This document shows positions 16,256-25,171 of a stretch of 64,000 bases of DNA, one piece after another (the stretch's first letter is position 1; each line of letters opens with the position of its first letter). The notes under the pieces were generated by a model. The model was not told the origin of the DNA. It saw only the letters and a list, made by a program, of their open reading frames with translations, and did no database searches. The translations under genes and the position numbers were made by a program. The DNA lies in the NCBI GenBank assembly GCA_021324465.1, contig JAJPJB010000069.1, positions 62,001 to 126,000 on the forward strand. The letters are read 5' to 3'. The DNA comes from Hyphomicrobiaceae bacterium. Lineage in GTDB: Bacteria > Pseudomonadota > Alphaproteobacteria > Rhizobiales > Xanthobacteraceae.

Positions 16256-16486
16256 ATGCGGCTCATAGAACGGTGATGTGCCGACACTAACCATGCCCAC
16301 GCCGCGGATGCCCTCTGCGAGGGCGCGATCCTTGTACAGCGTATTTCTGACAGTGAGAGCGAGCTCGACAGAAGCTCCTGAGCAGGGGCGTTAAGCCGAC
16401 TTCGACCGGAACTTCATGCTGGGATTTTCGACCGGGTTCAGGTCGGCGGCCCGTGTCGCCCGACATTCGACCACAGGAGAGACCAA

Positions 16487-17533
16487 GTGAGACACATCCG
16501 GACACTGGCCGTCGCCGGCTTTCTGGCCGCGGCGGTTCTGCCCGCCGCTGCCGAGGACATTTCCGGCGCCGGCGCGACCTTCCCGTATCCGATCTACGCC
16601 AAATGGGCCGATGCCTATAAGAAGGAGACCGGCGTCGGTCTGAACTATCAATCGATCGGCTCGGGCGGCGGCATCAAGCAGATCGAGGCGCGCACCGTGA
16701 CCTTTGGTGCCTCCGATGCGCCGCTCAAGGGCGAAGAGCTCGACAAGAACGGACTGGCGCAATTTCCGATGGTCATGGGCGCCATCGTGCCGGTCGTGAA
16801 TCTTGACGGCGTCAATGCCGGCGATCTTGTCATCGACGGCCCCACCCTGGCCAAGATTTTCCTCGGTGACATCACCAAATGGGACGATCCGGCGATCAAG
16901 AAGCTCAATCCGAATGCCAAGCTGCCATCGAGCGCGATCGCGGTTGTGCATCGCTCCGACGGATCGGGCACCACCTTCAATTTCGCCTATTACCTGTCGC
17001 AGGTCAGCGATGAGTGGAAGTCGAAGGTCGGCTTCAACACGTCAGTTGAATGGCCGGTGGGCATCGGTGCCAAGGGCAATGAAGGCGTCTCCAACAATGT
17101 CGGCCAGACCAAAGGCTCGATCGGCTATGTCGAATACGCCTATGCGCTGCAGAATAGGCTCGTGTACACCAAGATGATGAACAAAGCCGGCAAGGTCGTC
17201 GCGCCCACCAGCGAAGCGATCCAAGCTGCCGCCGCGAACGCGGACTGGAACTCGGTGCCGGGCTATGGCGTGATTCTCGCCAATCAGCCGGGCGATGGTT
17301 CCTGGCCGATGACCGCCGCGACTTTCATCCTCGTTCCCAAGCAACCGCAGGATCCGGCGGCGGCAACGCAGGCTCTGAAGTTCTTTGCGTGGGCCTATGC
17401 CAAGGGCGGCAAGATGGCAGAAGATCTGGTCTATGTTCCGATGCCGCAAAAGGTCGCCAAGGACGTCGAGGCGATGTGGGCGAAAGAAATCAAGGGTACT
17501 GACGGCAAACCGCTTCACGTGACCTCGAACTGA
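16487..17533 (+). CDS. pstS: PstS periplasmic phosphate-binding protein
   Basis: A 348-residue ABC-transporter receptor. It starts with GTG (AGGAG 7 bases upstream) and a signal peptide [18 protein letters not shown]; the mature protein begins [18 protein letters not shown]. Phosphate-binding landmarks are [16 protein letters not shown], the SDAP strand, and HRSDGSGTT. It delivers inorganic phosphate to PstC/PstA. A Pho box 231 bases upstream and a strong hairpin after the stop suggest that pstS is made in larger amount than the rest. Confidence 0.95.
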   Translation: MRHIRTLAVAGFLAAAVLPAAAEDISGAGATFPYPIYAKWADAYKKETGVGLNYQSIGSGGGIKQIEARTVTFGASDAPLKGEELDKNGLAQFPMVMGAIVPVVNLDGVNAGDLVIDGPTLAKIFLGDITKWDDPAIKKLNPNAKLPSSAIAVVHRSDGSGTTFNFAYYLSQVSDEWKSKVGFNTSVEWPVGIGAKGNEGVSNNVGQTKGSIGYVEYAYALQNRLVYTKMMNKAGKVVAPTSEAIQAAAANADWNSVPGYGVILANQPGDGSWPMTAATFILVPKQPQDPAAATQALKFFAWAYAKGGKMAEDLVYVPMPQKVAKDVEAMWAKEIKGTDGKPLHVTSN

Positions 17534-17552
17534 CGGAGCTAGGGTTGAGATG

Positions 17553-17579
17553 GCAAGGCACCCGTTCCGGGTGCCTTGC
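17553..17579 (+). terminator. Strong hairpin between pstS and pstC (partial terminator or stabiliser)
   Basis: GCAAGGCACCCG-TTC-CGGGTGCCTTGC is a perfect 12-bp stem with a 3-base loop, starting 20 bases after the pstS stop and followed by TCTTCG. It has no long T run, so it more likely protects the 3' end of a processed pstS mRNA or attenuates transcription into pstC than ends it completely. Confidence 0.7.
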
Positions 17580-17679
17580 TCTTCGTGGCCCGGCGCGCGC
17601 CTTCTTGCGCGGCAGCCGGTGGTTCGTTTGAGTGGGCGCTCCCGGCTTGGAATCACGCTTGGACCGAAGGAGCGTCGTG

Positions 17680-18696
17680 ATGAATCTCGCGGGGAGACGA
17701 TCCGTGGTTGATGTCGTGTTGCAGAACGAAGGACTAATCGCGGCCGAAGCCGCCACCCGCGCCAAGGTGCTGGATCGGCTACGGCTGAGCGATTCCGTGT
17801 TCCGTCGACTGACGCGGGGCGCAGCAATTGGCGTCCTGCTGCTGCTCTCCGGCGTCATGGGTTCGTTGATCGCAGGCTCCATCCCGGCGCTGAGGTCCTT
17901 CGGACTCGGTTTCTTGGTCAGCGAGCGCTGGAATCCGGTCACCGAGAACTTCGGCGCGCTGCCGGCCATCTACGGCACCGTCATCACTTCCGCCATTGCC
18001 ATGCTGATCGCCGTTCCGCTCGGCCTGATGATAGCGTTCTTTCTCACCGAATTGTGCCCGCAATGGCTGCGCCGGCCGATCGGGCTCGCCATCGAATTGC
18101 TCGCCGGCATTCCCAGCATCATCTACGGCATTTGGGGCCTGTTCGTCTTTGCTCCGTTCCTGCAGGGCACGCTGCAGCCGTTTCTGATCAATACGCTTGG
18201 CAATGTTCCCGCCATCGGGCCGCTGTTCGCCGGCCCGCCCTATGGCATCGGCATCCTGACCGCGGGCCTGATCCTCGCGATCATGGTCCTACCGTTCATC
18301 ACCTCGATCTCTCGCGATGTGTTCGAGGCGGTGCCCAGCGTGCTCAAGGAGGCAGCCTACGGCCTTGGCTGCACGACGTGGGAAGTGGTGCGCAATGTGG
18401 TCCTGCCGTATTGCCGCGTCGGCGTGATCGGCGGCATCATGCTCGCGCTCGGCCGCGCGCTCGGTGAAACCATGGCGGTCACCTTCGTCATCGGCAATGC
18501 GCACCGCATCTCCGCCTCAATTCTCGCGCCCGGAACGACGATCTCCGCCACCATCGCCAACGAGTTTACCGAAGCCGTCGGCGATCTCTACACCTCGGCG
18601 CTGATCGCACTGGGCCTGATCCTGTTCATCATCACCTTCATCGTGCTGGCGATCGCGCGCTACATGCTGCTACGCATCGAGCGCCGGGTCGGATGA
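17680..18696 (+). CDS. pstC: PstC phosphate ABC-transporter permease
   Basis: A 338-residue inner-membrane permease. Start 17680 (MNLAGRRSV) has AAGGAG 7 bases upstream; the longer frame at 17632 lacks one. Six transmembrane helices, a long periplasmic segment after helix 1, and the cytoplasmic EAA-type loop [19 protein letters not shown] (about residues 217-235) that docks on PstB. Forms the channel with PstA. The N-terminal cytoplasmic extension (about 45 residues) is typical of alphaproteobacterial PstC. Confidence 0.9.
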   Translation: MNLAGRRSVVDVVLQNEGLIAAEAATRAKVLDRLRLSDSVFRRLTRGAAIGVLLLLSGVMGSLIAGSIPALRSFGLGFLVSERWNPVTENFGALPAIYGTVITSAIAMLIAVPLGLMIAFFLTELCPQWLRRPIGLAIELLAGIPSIIYGIWGLFVFAPFLQGTLQPFLINTLGNVPAIGPLFAGPPYGIGILTAGLILAIMVLPFITSISRDVFEAVPSVLKEAAYGLGCTTWEVVRNVVLPYCRVGVIGGIMLALGRALGETMAVTFVIGNAHRISASILAPGTTISATIANEFTEAVGDLYTSALIALGLILFIITFIVLAIARYMLLRIERRVG

Positions 18697-18700
18697 CGCC

Positions 18701-19588
18701 ATGAGCGAGCAAGCCATACCAGGGAGAGCGATGGCCGGGAGCGTCTTGGACGCCCGCTACACCCGTCGTCGGCGCCGCAACGCCATTGCGAAGGCGCTTG
18801 CGCTTGCAGCGACGCTGGTCGGGCTCGGCTGGCTGGTGCTGATCCTGGGCGCGCTGCTGTGGCAGGGATTTGGCGGATTGTCGCCCGCCGTCTTCACCGA
18901 AATGACGCCGCCGCCCGGCTCGGCGGGCGGGCTCCTCAATCCCATCATCGGTAGCCTGATCCTGACGGTGCTTGCGGTCGTAATCGGCACGCCGATCGGC
19001 ATTCTCGCCGGCACCTATATGGCCGAATATGGCCGTTACGATAAGCTGACCAGCGTGGTGCGGTTCATCAACGATATTTTGCTGAGCGCACCTTCGATCG
19101 TTGTAGGCCTTTTCATTTACGAGGTCATGGTCGCGCCGATGGGCCACTTCTCCGGCTATGCCGGCGGCGTGGCGCTCGCGGTTCTGGTGATCCCGGTCGT
19201 CGTGCGCACCACCGAGGACATGCTGACGCTGGTGCCAAATGCGCTGCGCGAGGCGGCGACTTCGATCGGCCTGCCGCGATCGCTGGCGATCACCCAGATC
19301 TGCTACCGCGCGGCGCGCGCCGGCATGGTAACCGGCGTGCTGCTGGCCGTCGCCCGCATCAGCGGCGAGACCGCGCCGCTCTTGTTCACCTCGCTGAACA
19401 ATCAGTTCTGGAGCACCAATCTCAATGCTCCTATATCGAGTCTGCCGGTCGTGATCTTCCAGTTCGCGCTCAGTCCTTACAGGGACTGGCAGGCGTTGGC
19501 CTGGACCGGTGCTCTGATCATCACAATGGCGGTGCTCGCCCTGAGCGTCACCGCGCGCGCCCTTGTCGCAACGGGAAAACAGTCATGA
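18701..19588 (+). CDS. pstA: PstA phosphate ABC-transporter permease
   Basis: A 295-residue second permease of the Pst complex, with six hydrophobic helices and the EAA loop [17 protein letters not shown]. It follows pstC with a 4-base gap and its stop overlaps the pstB start by four bases (ATGA), so translation is coupled. Confidence 0.9.
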   Translation: MSEQAIPGRAMAGSVLDARYTRRRRRNAIAKALALAATLVGLGWLVLILGALLWQGFGGLSPAVFTEMTPPPGSAGGLLNPIIGSLILTVLAVVIGTPIGILAGTYMAEYGRYDKLTSVVRFINDILLSAPSIVVGLFIYEVMVAPMGHFSGYAGGVALAVLVIPVVVRTTEDMLTLVPNALREAATSIGLPRSLAITQICYRAARAGMVTGVLLAVARISGETAPLLFTSLNNQFWSTNLNAPISSLPVVIFQFALSPYRDWQALAWTGALIITMAVLALSVTARALVATGKQS

Positions 19589-20403
19589 GCATGAGTGCGT
19601 CTCTCGCCGTTCCGTCCGTCAGTCACCCGACCGTCGATCGGGCTGGACTTGCCGAGAAGGTCACGATCCGCGATCTCAACTTCTTCTATGGGGACGCGCG
19701 CGCGTTGAAATCGATCAGCCTTCCGCTCTATGAAAACAAGGTCACCGCGTTCATCGGGCCGTCCGGCTGCGGCAAGTCAACCCTGCTGCGCGTGCTCAAC
19801 CGGATGTACGACCTTTATCCGCATCAGCGCGCCACCGGCGAGGTCATCTTTGATGGCGAGAATATCCTGTCGCCGAAGCAGGATCTCAATCTGTTGCGCG
19901 CCCGTATCGGCATGGTGTTTCAGAAGCCGACGCCGTTTCCAATGTCGATCTACGAGAACATCGCCTTCGGCATCCGGCTCTACGAGAAACTGCCGAAATC
20001 CGAGGTCGACGGCCGGGTCGAGACTTCGCTGCGGCGCGCCGCTCTGTGGGACGAAGTGAAGGACAAGCTCAATGCCAACGGTCAGAGCCTGTCCGGCGGA
20101 CAACAACAGCGGCTCTGTATCGCCCGCACGGTCGCCGTGCGCCCGGAAGTCATTCTGTTCGATGAACCGTGCTCGGCGCTCGATCCAATCTCGACGGCCA
20201 AGATCGAGGAGTTGATCGACGAACTTACCGACGACTATACGATCGTCATTGTCACCCACAATATGCAGCAGGCGGCGCGCGTGTCTGACTTCACCGCCTT
20301 CATGTATCTGGGCGAGCTGATCGAATTCGACGGCACGGACAAGATATTCACTTCGCCAAAGGATCAACGGACCCAAGACTACATCACGGGCCGCTTCGGA
20401 TAA
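19585..20403 (+). CDS. pstB: PstB phosphate ABC-transporter ATPase
   Basis: A 272-residue ABC ATPase. Walker [10 protein letters not shown] (residues about 59-67), Q loop [11 protein letters not shown] characteristic of PstB, signature [13 protein letters not shown], Walker [14 protein letters not shown] and the H-loop THNMQQ are all intact. It energises phosphate import through PstCA and also relays the phosphate state to PhoR together with PhoU. Overlaps pstA by four bases. Confidence 0.95.
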   Translation: MSMSASLAVPSVSHPTVDRAGLAEKVTIRDLNFFYGDARALKSISLPLYENKVTAFIGPSGCGKSTLLRVLNRMYDLYPHQRATGEVIFDGENILSPKQDLNLLRARIGMVFQKPTPFPMSIYENIAFGIRLYEKLPKSEVDGRVETSLRRAALWDEVKDKLNANGQSLSGGQQQRLCIARTVAVRPEVILFDEPCSALDPISTAKIEELIDELTDDYTIVIVTHNMQQAARVSDFTAFMYLGELIEFDGTDKIFTSPKDQRTQDYITGRFG

Positions 20404-20408
20404 CGAAT

Positions 20409-21149
20409 ATGACCGATCACATCACGACGACCACTAGGGTCGACCATACTGCCAAGGCCTTCGATACCGATCTGCAGGAAATCACGCGCAAGGTCGCCGA
20501 AATGGGCGGCCTTGCCGAGCGCCAGATCGCAGATTCGGTTCAGGCTCTGGTCGATCGCGATATCGAGCTCGGCGAGCGCGTTATCGCCACTGATCCCATG
20601 ATCGACGCGATGCAGCGCGAGGTCGAGGAAAAGGCCATCCTCACCATCGCGCGGCGACAGCCGATGGCTGTCGATCTGCGCGAATGCGTCGGGGCCATGC
20701 GCGTCTGCAACGACCTCGAGCGGATCGGCGATCATGCCAAGCATATCGGCAAGCGCGTCGTGGCGTTGGACGGCGATTTCTATCCGCAAAAGCTGATCCG
20801 CGGTGTCGAGCACATGTCGGCGCTGGTGCTGGCTCAGCTCAAGCAGGTGCTCGACGCCTACGCCAGCCGCGATCTGCAGGCGGCGCTCGCGGTGTGGAAC
20901 GGCGACGAGGAAATCGACTCGATGTGCACGTCGCTGTTCCGCGAGCTGTTGACCTATATGATGGAAGACCCGCGCAACATCACCTTCTGCATGCATCTGA
21001 TGTTCTGCGCCAAGGACATCGAGCGCATGGGCGACCACGCCACCAACATCGCCGAGACCGTTTATTACATGATCGAAGGCCGTCCGATTACCGACCAGCG
21101 TCCCAAGGGTGACACCACGACTTTTCCGTCAGCCGTACAGCAGAAATAG
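20409..21149 (+). CDS. phoU: PhoU phosphate-signalling regulator
   Basis: A 246-residue all-helical protein with the two PhoU repeats; the metal-binding E-x3-D-x3-D-type motifs are seen in RVCNDLERIGDHAKHI and KDIERMGDHATNIAE. PhoU restrains PhoR autophosphorylation and Pst activity when phosphate is plentiful. It follows pstB by 5 bases, and precedes phoB by 16. Confidence 0.93.
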   Translation: MTDHITTTTRVDHTAKAFDTDLQEITRKVAEMGGLAERQIADSVQALVDRDIELGERVIATDPMIDAMQREVEEKAILTIARRQPMAVDLRECVGAMRVCNDLERIGDHAKHIGKRVVALDGDFYPQKLIRGVEHMSALVLAQLKQVLDAYASRDLQAALAVWNGDEEIDSMCTSLFRELLTYMMEDPRNITFCMHLMFCAKDIERMGDHATNIAETVYYMIEGRPITDQRPKGDTTTFPSAVQQK

Positions 21150-21165
21150 GAGATAGGAGACCGGG

Positions 21166-21867
21166 ATGGGCGCCAACATCCTGATCGCGGAAGACGAAGA
21201 GCCGCTGACCACTCTGTTGCGTTATAACCTCGAAGCGGAAGGTTACGAAGTCGATGCGGTGACGCGCGGCGACGAGGCCGATACTCGTCTGAAAGAGACC
21301 GCGCCGGATCTAGTGGTGCTCGATTGGATGCTGCCTGGCCTGTCCGGCATCGAACTGTGTCGGCGGCTGCGCGCACGACCGCAGACGCAAAGCCTGCCGA
21401 TCATCATGCTGACCGCGCGCGGCGAGGAAAGCGAGCGGGTACGCGGCCTCGCCACCGGTGCCGACGACTACATCGTCAAGCCATTCTCCGTGCCGGAGCT
21501 GTTGGCACGCGTGCGGGCGCTGCTGCGCCGCGCCAGTCCGGAACGTGTCGCCACGGTGCTTACCATCGGCGATCTCGAGCTCGACCGTGAGAAGAAGCGC
21601 GTGTCGCGCTCAAATCGGCCGGTCGATCTTGGGCCCACCGAATTTCGCCTGCTCGAATACCTGATGGAACGTCCGGGCCGGGTCTTTTCGCGCGAGCAGT
21701 TGCTCGACGGCGTTTGGGGCAGCGATGTCTATATCGACGAGCGGACCGTGGACGTCCATGTCGGGCGCCTACGCAAGGCGCTCAATCGCGGTCATTCGAC
21801 CGACCCGATCCGCACCGTGCGCGGCGCCGGCTATTCGCTCGACGATCGCTTCGGCAAGGCAAGCTGA
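21166..21867 (+). CDS. phoB: PhoB phosphate-regulon response regulator
   Basis: A 233-residue OmpR/PhoB-family regulator. Receiver with the acidic pocket (AEDEEP), phospho-acceptor D in VVLDWMLPG (about residue 53), T of MLTARG and K of IVKPFS; then a winged-helix DNA-binding domain (LGPTEFRLLEYL, DERTVDVHVGRLRKAL, IRTVRGAGYSL). Ribosome site AGGAGAxxGG before ATG. Phosphorylated by PhoR, it binds the Pho box at 16238 that drives its own operon. Confidence 0.93.
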   Translation: MGANILIAEDEEPLTTLLRYNLEAEGYEVDAVTRGDEADTRLKETAPDLVVLDWMLPGLSGIELCRRLRARPQTQSLPIIMLTARGEESERVRGLATGADDYIVKPFSVPELLARVRALLRRASPERVATVLTIGDLELDREKKRVSRSNRPVDLGPTEFRLLEYLMERPGRVFSREQLLDGVWGSDVYIDERTVDVHVGRLRKALNRGHSTDPIRTVRGAGYSLDDRFGKAS

Positions 21868-21889
21868 CTGACCGACGCTTTGAGCCTTT

Positions 21890-21964
21890 GTCATTGCGAT
21901 GCGCAAGGCGACGAAGGCAACTCAGCCGCCGCAGCTGAATCGCTTCGCTCCAGCCGCGATGACA
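21890..21964. repeat. Imperfect palindromic intergenic element after phoB
   Basis: The segment runs from TGTCATTGCGA to CGCGATGACA, with GCGACGAAGGCAA and AATCGCTTCGCTCC as inner complementary arms. This resembles the TCATTGCGAGG...CAATGACA intergenic repeat common in Bradyrhizobium-related genomes, here partly decayed. It lies between convergent phoB and gcrA and may serve as their terminator. Confidence 0.55.
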
Positions 21965-21988
21965 TTCTGATTCAACGCTGATTCCAAT

Positions 21989-22489
21989 TCAGCGCTGGGG
22001 CGGCCGCTTGTCGCGACGGCGATCACTGGCCGGCTGATAGGCGACCCGCGAATGATAGGCGCAATAGGGCAGTCCCTCGAGCGTGTTGCCGCCGCAAAAG
22101 AAGAAGTCACCGCTGCCAGGATCGCCGACCGGCCAGCGGCAGGTCTGCTCGTTCAACTCAAGGATGGTGCGGCGCTGGCCGATCGGAATGATGTTCTCAA
22201 TCAGCTCCGGCTCGACCTCGGCTTCGATCTCATAAGCATGCGCGAGCGCGGTGTTGCCGCGGACCGTCGCGCGACCGATGCGCAGCATATGCGACGGCGT
22301 GCGCGCCTTGCGCGGCCGCGGTGTTGCGCTCGAAGTGCTCTTGGCGCGGCCGGACAGGCCGAGCCGATGCACTTTGCCGATCACGGCATTGCGTGTGATG
22401 CCGCCGAGCTCGGCAGCGATCTGACTGGCGGAAAGTCCGTCGGACCACAGTTTTTTCAGAAGCTCGACCCGCTCGTCAGTCCACGACAT
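21989..22489 (-). CDS. gcrA: GcrA cell-cycle regulator
   Basis: A 166-residue protein starting MSWTDERVELLKKLWSDGLS, the hallmark N-terminal DNA-binding helix-turn-helix of GcrA (with ASQIAAELGGITRNAVIGKVHRLGL), then a basic linker and the C-terminal part with ELNEQTCRWPVGDPG and cysteine pairs CGG/CAYH. GcrA is an alphaproteobacterial cofactor of sigma70 RNA polymerase that activates promoters bearing CcrM-methylated GANTC. The ORF can be read to 22963 but the real start is 22489, where GAGGAG lies 9 bases upstream. Two GANTC sites occur upstream (22652-22669). Confidence 0.93.
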   Translation of the reverse strand: MSWTDERVELLKKLWSDGLSASQIAAELGGITRNAVIGKVHRLGLSGRAKSTSSATPRPRKARTPSHMLRIGRATVRGNTALAHAYEIEAEVEPELIENIIPIGQRRTILELNEQTCRWPVGDPGSGDFFFCGGNTLEGLPYCAYHSRVAYQPASDRRRDKRPPQR

Positions 22490-22651
22490 GAGCAAATTCT
22501 CCTCACCGGTGCGCATTAAGGTCTTGGACGGAATCCATTGCTGAGCCGGGCAGCACACCGCCGTCCAACACGCACTCGACCGCAACGCTTCAGATGACTG
22601 TCCGCCGCACGATATGTCGTACTTGACAACAAAAATGCTACAATATGGCGG

Positions 22652-22669
22652 GAGTCTGGCGCAAGAGTC
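22652..22669. promoter_or_regulatory. Pair of GANTC (CcrM) sites upstream of gcrA
   Basis: GAGTC occurs at 22652-22656 and again at 22665-22669, 13 bases apart, in the gcrA/argD intergenic region. GANTC is the CcrM methylation site through which GcrA acts, so the pair may give methylation-dependent self-control. Two 5-base matches can occur by chance. Confidence 0.4.
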
Positions 22670-22682
22670 GCGCGTGCCACGT

Positions 22683-22706
22683 CCACACATTCCTGCAGAT
22701 GTGTGG
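22683..22706. repeat. Perfect inverted repeat in gcrA-argD intergenic region
   Basis: CCACACAT-TCCTGCAG-ATGTGTGG, an 8-bp perfect stem with an 8-base loop. It could be an operator for a dimeric regulator of gcrA or argD, or a stem-loop of a leader RNA. No T run follows. Confidence 0.4.
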
Positions 22707-22750
22707 ATGATATGGGTACAAAACGAGCCCGGTGCGCCAATTATCCTGTG

Positions 22751-22778
22751 TTGACAGTGGGGCGGAGCGAAATAGAAT
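22751..22778 (+). promoter_or_regulatory. Sigma70-type promoter upstream of argD
   Basis: TTGACA (22751-22756), a 16-base spacer and TAGAAT (22773-22778) form a near-consensus housekeeping promoter pointing toward argD; transcription should begin near 22785. Confidence 0.65.
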
Positions 22779-22783
22779 ATGCT

Positions 22784-22819
22784 TTGTGCCGCCCGGAAGA
22801 GGCGGCACAATGCTTTTTT
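22784..22819 (+). terminator. Intrinsic terminator immediately downstream of the argD promoter
   Basis: TTGTGCCGCC-CGGAAGA-GGCGGCACAA is a perfect 10-bp stem followed by TGC and TTTTTT. It occupies the first bases that would be transcribed from the promoter at 22751-22778 and lies 61 bases before argD. Either it attenuates argDF or ends a very short or upstream-originating RNA. Confidence 0.7.
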
Positions 22820-22880
22820 AGCTGCGCCGATTGGCTTTGAGCACCGCCAATTGCCGCCGCCGCTGCCGCGGATTCTTGCC

Positions 22881-24083
22881 GTGACATCGCATCTGATGCC
22901 GACTTTTGCGCGCGTCCATCTCGCCTTTGAGCGAGGTGAGGGCGTGTGGCTTGTCGCGACCAACGGCGATCGTTATCTCGACTTCACTTCCGGCGTCGCG
23001 GTGAACGCGCTCGGCCATGCGCACCCCCATCTGGCAGCAGCGCTGGCGGCGCAGGCGCAAAAACTGTGGCACGTCTCGAATCTCTTCGACATTCCTGAGG
23101 ACGAGCGCGCCGCCCAGCGGCTCTGCGAGGCAAGCTTTGCCGACGTGGTGTTCTTCTGCAATTCCGGCGCCGAGGCGATGGAAGGCGCGATCAAGACCGC
23201 GCGCAAATATCATTCAGCGAATGGCGCGCCGGAGCGCTACCGCATCGTCACGTTCGAGGGCGCCTTCCACGGCCGGACGCTGGCCACGCTCGCTGCCGGC
23301 GGACAGAAAAAGTATCTCGACGGGTTCGGGCCGGTTGTGGAGGGCTTTGATCAAGTTCCGTTTGGCGATTTGGCGGCGGTCAAGCGCGCCCTGGGGACAC
23401 AAACCGGCGCAATTCTGATCGAGCCGGTCATGGGCGAGGGTGGCGTGCGCGTGGTCGAGCCGGGCTTTCTCAAAGCACTGCGCGAGCTCTGCGACACCCA
23501 CGGCCTGCTTCTGATCTTCGACGAAGTGCAGAGCGGGATGGGCCGCACCGGATGGCTGTTTGCGCATCAGCGCACCGGCGTCACACCCGACATCATGGCG
23601 CTCGCCAAAGCGCTCGGCGGCGGGTTTCCGGTCGGTGCCGTGCTGGCGACGCATGAGGCCGCGAAGGGAATGACCGCCGGAACCCACGGCTCGACCTTTG
23701 GCGGCAATCTGTTGGCCATGAGCGCCGTCAACGCGACGCTCGATATCATGCTTGAGCCTGGCTTCTTCGAGCGCGTGCAACGCACGGCGTTGGTCTTCAA
23801 GCAGAAGCTGGCCGAGCTCAAGGACCGCTATCCCTCGCTGATCGCCGAGGTGCGCGGCGAGGGCCTCTTGGTCGGCTTGCGCGCGCTGATCCCGGCTGGC
23901 GATCTTGTCGACGCGCTGCGCGCCGAAAAGATGCTTACTGTTGCGGCGGGCGATAACGTCGTGCGGCTCCTGCCGCCCCTGATCGTCAGCGAAGCCGAAA
24001 TCGCCGAAGGCGTCGCACGGCTTGACCGCGCCTGCGCAAAGCTCAAGGCTGCGCACGCGCCTAAGCAGGAGGTCGCCGGATGA
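22881..24083 (+). CDS. argD: Acetylornithine aminotransferase
   Basis: A 400-residue class-III PLP aminotransferase. It converts N-acetylglutamate semialdehyde to N-acetylornithine in arginine synthesis and may also serve in lysine synthesis. Seen: [15 protein letters not shown], the PLP phosphate-binding [15 protein letters not shown], the strand [15 protein letters not shown] and the lysine in [14 protein letters not shown]. The start is taken as GTG 22881 ([12 protein letters not shown]), matching relatives; ATG 22896 is the alternative, while the ATG at 22779 would place the terminator hairpin inside the gene. Coupled to argF by a four-base overlap. Confidence 0.9.
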   Translation: MTSHLMPTFARVHLAFERGEGVWLVATNGDRYLDFTSGVAVNALGHAHPHLAAALAAQAQKLWHVSNLFDIPEDERAAQRLCEASFADVVFFCNSGAEAMEGAIKTARKYHSANGAPERYRIVTFEGAFHGRTLATLAAGGQKKYLDGFGPVVEGFDQVPFGDLAAVKRALGTQTGAILIEPVMGEGGVRVVEPGFLKALRELCDTHGLLLIFDEVQSGMGRTGWLFAHQRTGVTPDIMALAKALGGGFPVGAVLATHEAAKGMTAGTHGSTFGGNLLAMSAVNATLDIMLEPGFFERVQRTALVFKQKLAELKDRYPSLIAEVRGEGLLVGLRALIPAGDLVDALRAEKMLTVAAGDNVVRLLPPLIVSEAEIAEGVARLDRACAKLKAAHAPKQEVAG

Positions 24084-25000
24084 GTTCTGTCCGCCACTTC
24101 CTCGATCTCATCGATATCCCGCCCGCCGATCTGCGCCGGATGATCGAAGACGCCCGCGTCATGAAGGCAAAGCGCGGCAACGCCACGCGGCGGCCGCTCG
24201 CCGGCAAGACCCTCGCCATGATCTTTGAAAAACCCTCGACGCGCACGCGCGTCTCGTTCGAGGTCGCCATGCGTCAGCTCGGCGGTGATGTCCTGCTGTT
24301 GACCGCTGAAGAGATGCAGCTCGGTCGCGGCGAGACGCTCGCCGACACCGCGCGTGTGCTGTCGCGCTATATCGACGCCATCATGATCCGCACGCTCGAT
24401 CCAAATGACGTCGTCGAGCTGGCGCGCCACGCCTCAGTGCCGGTGATCAACGGGCTGACGCGGCGCTCGCATCCCTGCCAGGTCATGGCCGATGTGATGA
24501 CGTTTGAGGAAAAGCGCGGCCCGATCCGCGGCCGCACGGTGGCCTGGACCGGCGACGCCAATAACGTACTGACCTCCTGGATGCATGCCGCCGAGCGCTT
24601 CGATTTCCGGCTGCGGGTCGCCTCGCCACCGGAGCTAGCGCCGAAAAAGCCGCTACTCGACTGGATCAAGGCGTCGGGCGCCGATATCAGGCTCGGCAGC
24701 GATCCCGACGAGGCAGTCAAGGGCGCCGACTGCGTCGTCACCGATACCTGGGTGTCGATGGGCGATCGCAACGGTGCCCGCCGCCACAATTTGCTCAAGC
24801 GCTACCAAGTCAATGCCCGGTTGATGGCGCGCGCGAAGCCTGATGCGCTGTTCATGCACTGCCTGCCCGCACATCGCGGCGATGAAGTGACCGACGAAGT
24901 TATGGATGGGCCGCAGTCGGTCGTGTTCGACGAGGCGGAGAACCGGCTGCATGCGCAGAAGGGAATTTTGACCTGGTGCCTGCAAGCGGGCGGCCACTAG
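24080..25000 (+). CDS. argF: Ornithine carbamoyltransferase
   Basis: A 306-residue anabolic carbamoyltransferase that forms citrulline. The carbamoyl-phosphate site is STRTRVSFE, the second loop is SHPCQVMAD, the SMG loop that closes over ornithine is VSMGD, and the catalytic cysteine region is [17 protein letters not shown]. It begins four bases inside argD and is followed by a T7 run (after CACTAG), which could help terminate the argDF transcript. Confidence 0.93.
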   Translation: MSSVRHFLDLIDIPPADLRRMIEDARVMKAKRGNATRRPLAGKTLAMIFEKPSTRTRVSFEVAMRQLGGDVLLLTAEEMQLGRGETLADTARVLSRYIDAIMIRTLDPNDVVELARHASVPVINGLTRRSHPCQVMADVMTFEEKRGPIRGRTVAWTGDANNVLTSWMHAAERFDFRLRVASPPELAPKKPLLDWIKASGADIRLGSDPDEAVKGADCVVTDTWVSMGDRNGARRHNLLKRYQVNARLMARAKPDALFMHCLPAHRGDEVTDEVMDGPQSVVFDEAENRLHAQKGILTWCLQAGGH

Positions 25001-25171
25001 CTTTTTTTGCTGTGAGCCTCAGCGGCTGTTGCGGCTCAAACCGGCCTGAGCCGGCGCCGCGGCAACGAAATCTGCCGACTTGCAACTCTGTTATGTGGTG
25101 AGTGAGGACAACACCCGGTCCGCGCCAATTCGAGGCTCACAATCGGATCGCGGCGACCTATATTGGGCGCA

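Noticed and set aside
22623-22650. TTGACA at 22623 as a second promoter
   Set aside because: The next TACAAT is only 10 bases away and no -10 sits at 16-18 bases; not convincing.
22490-22963. Upstream extension of gcrA and overlap with argD
   Set aside because: The GcrA domain begins MSWTDERVELL at 22489 with a good ribosome site; the extension crosses promoter and terminator signals and the argD start.
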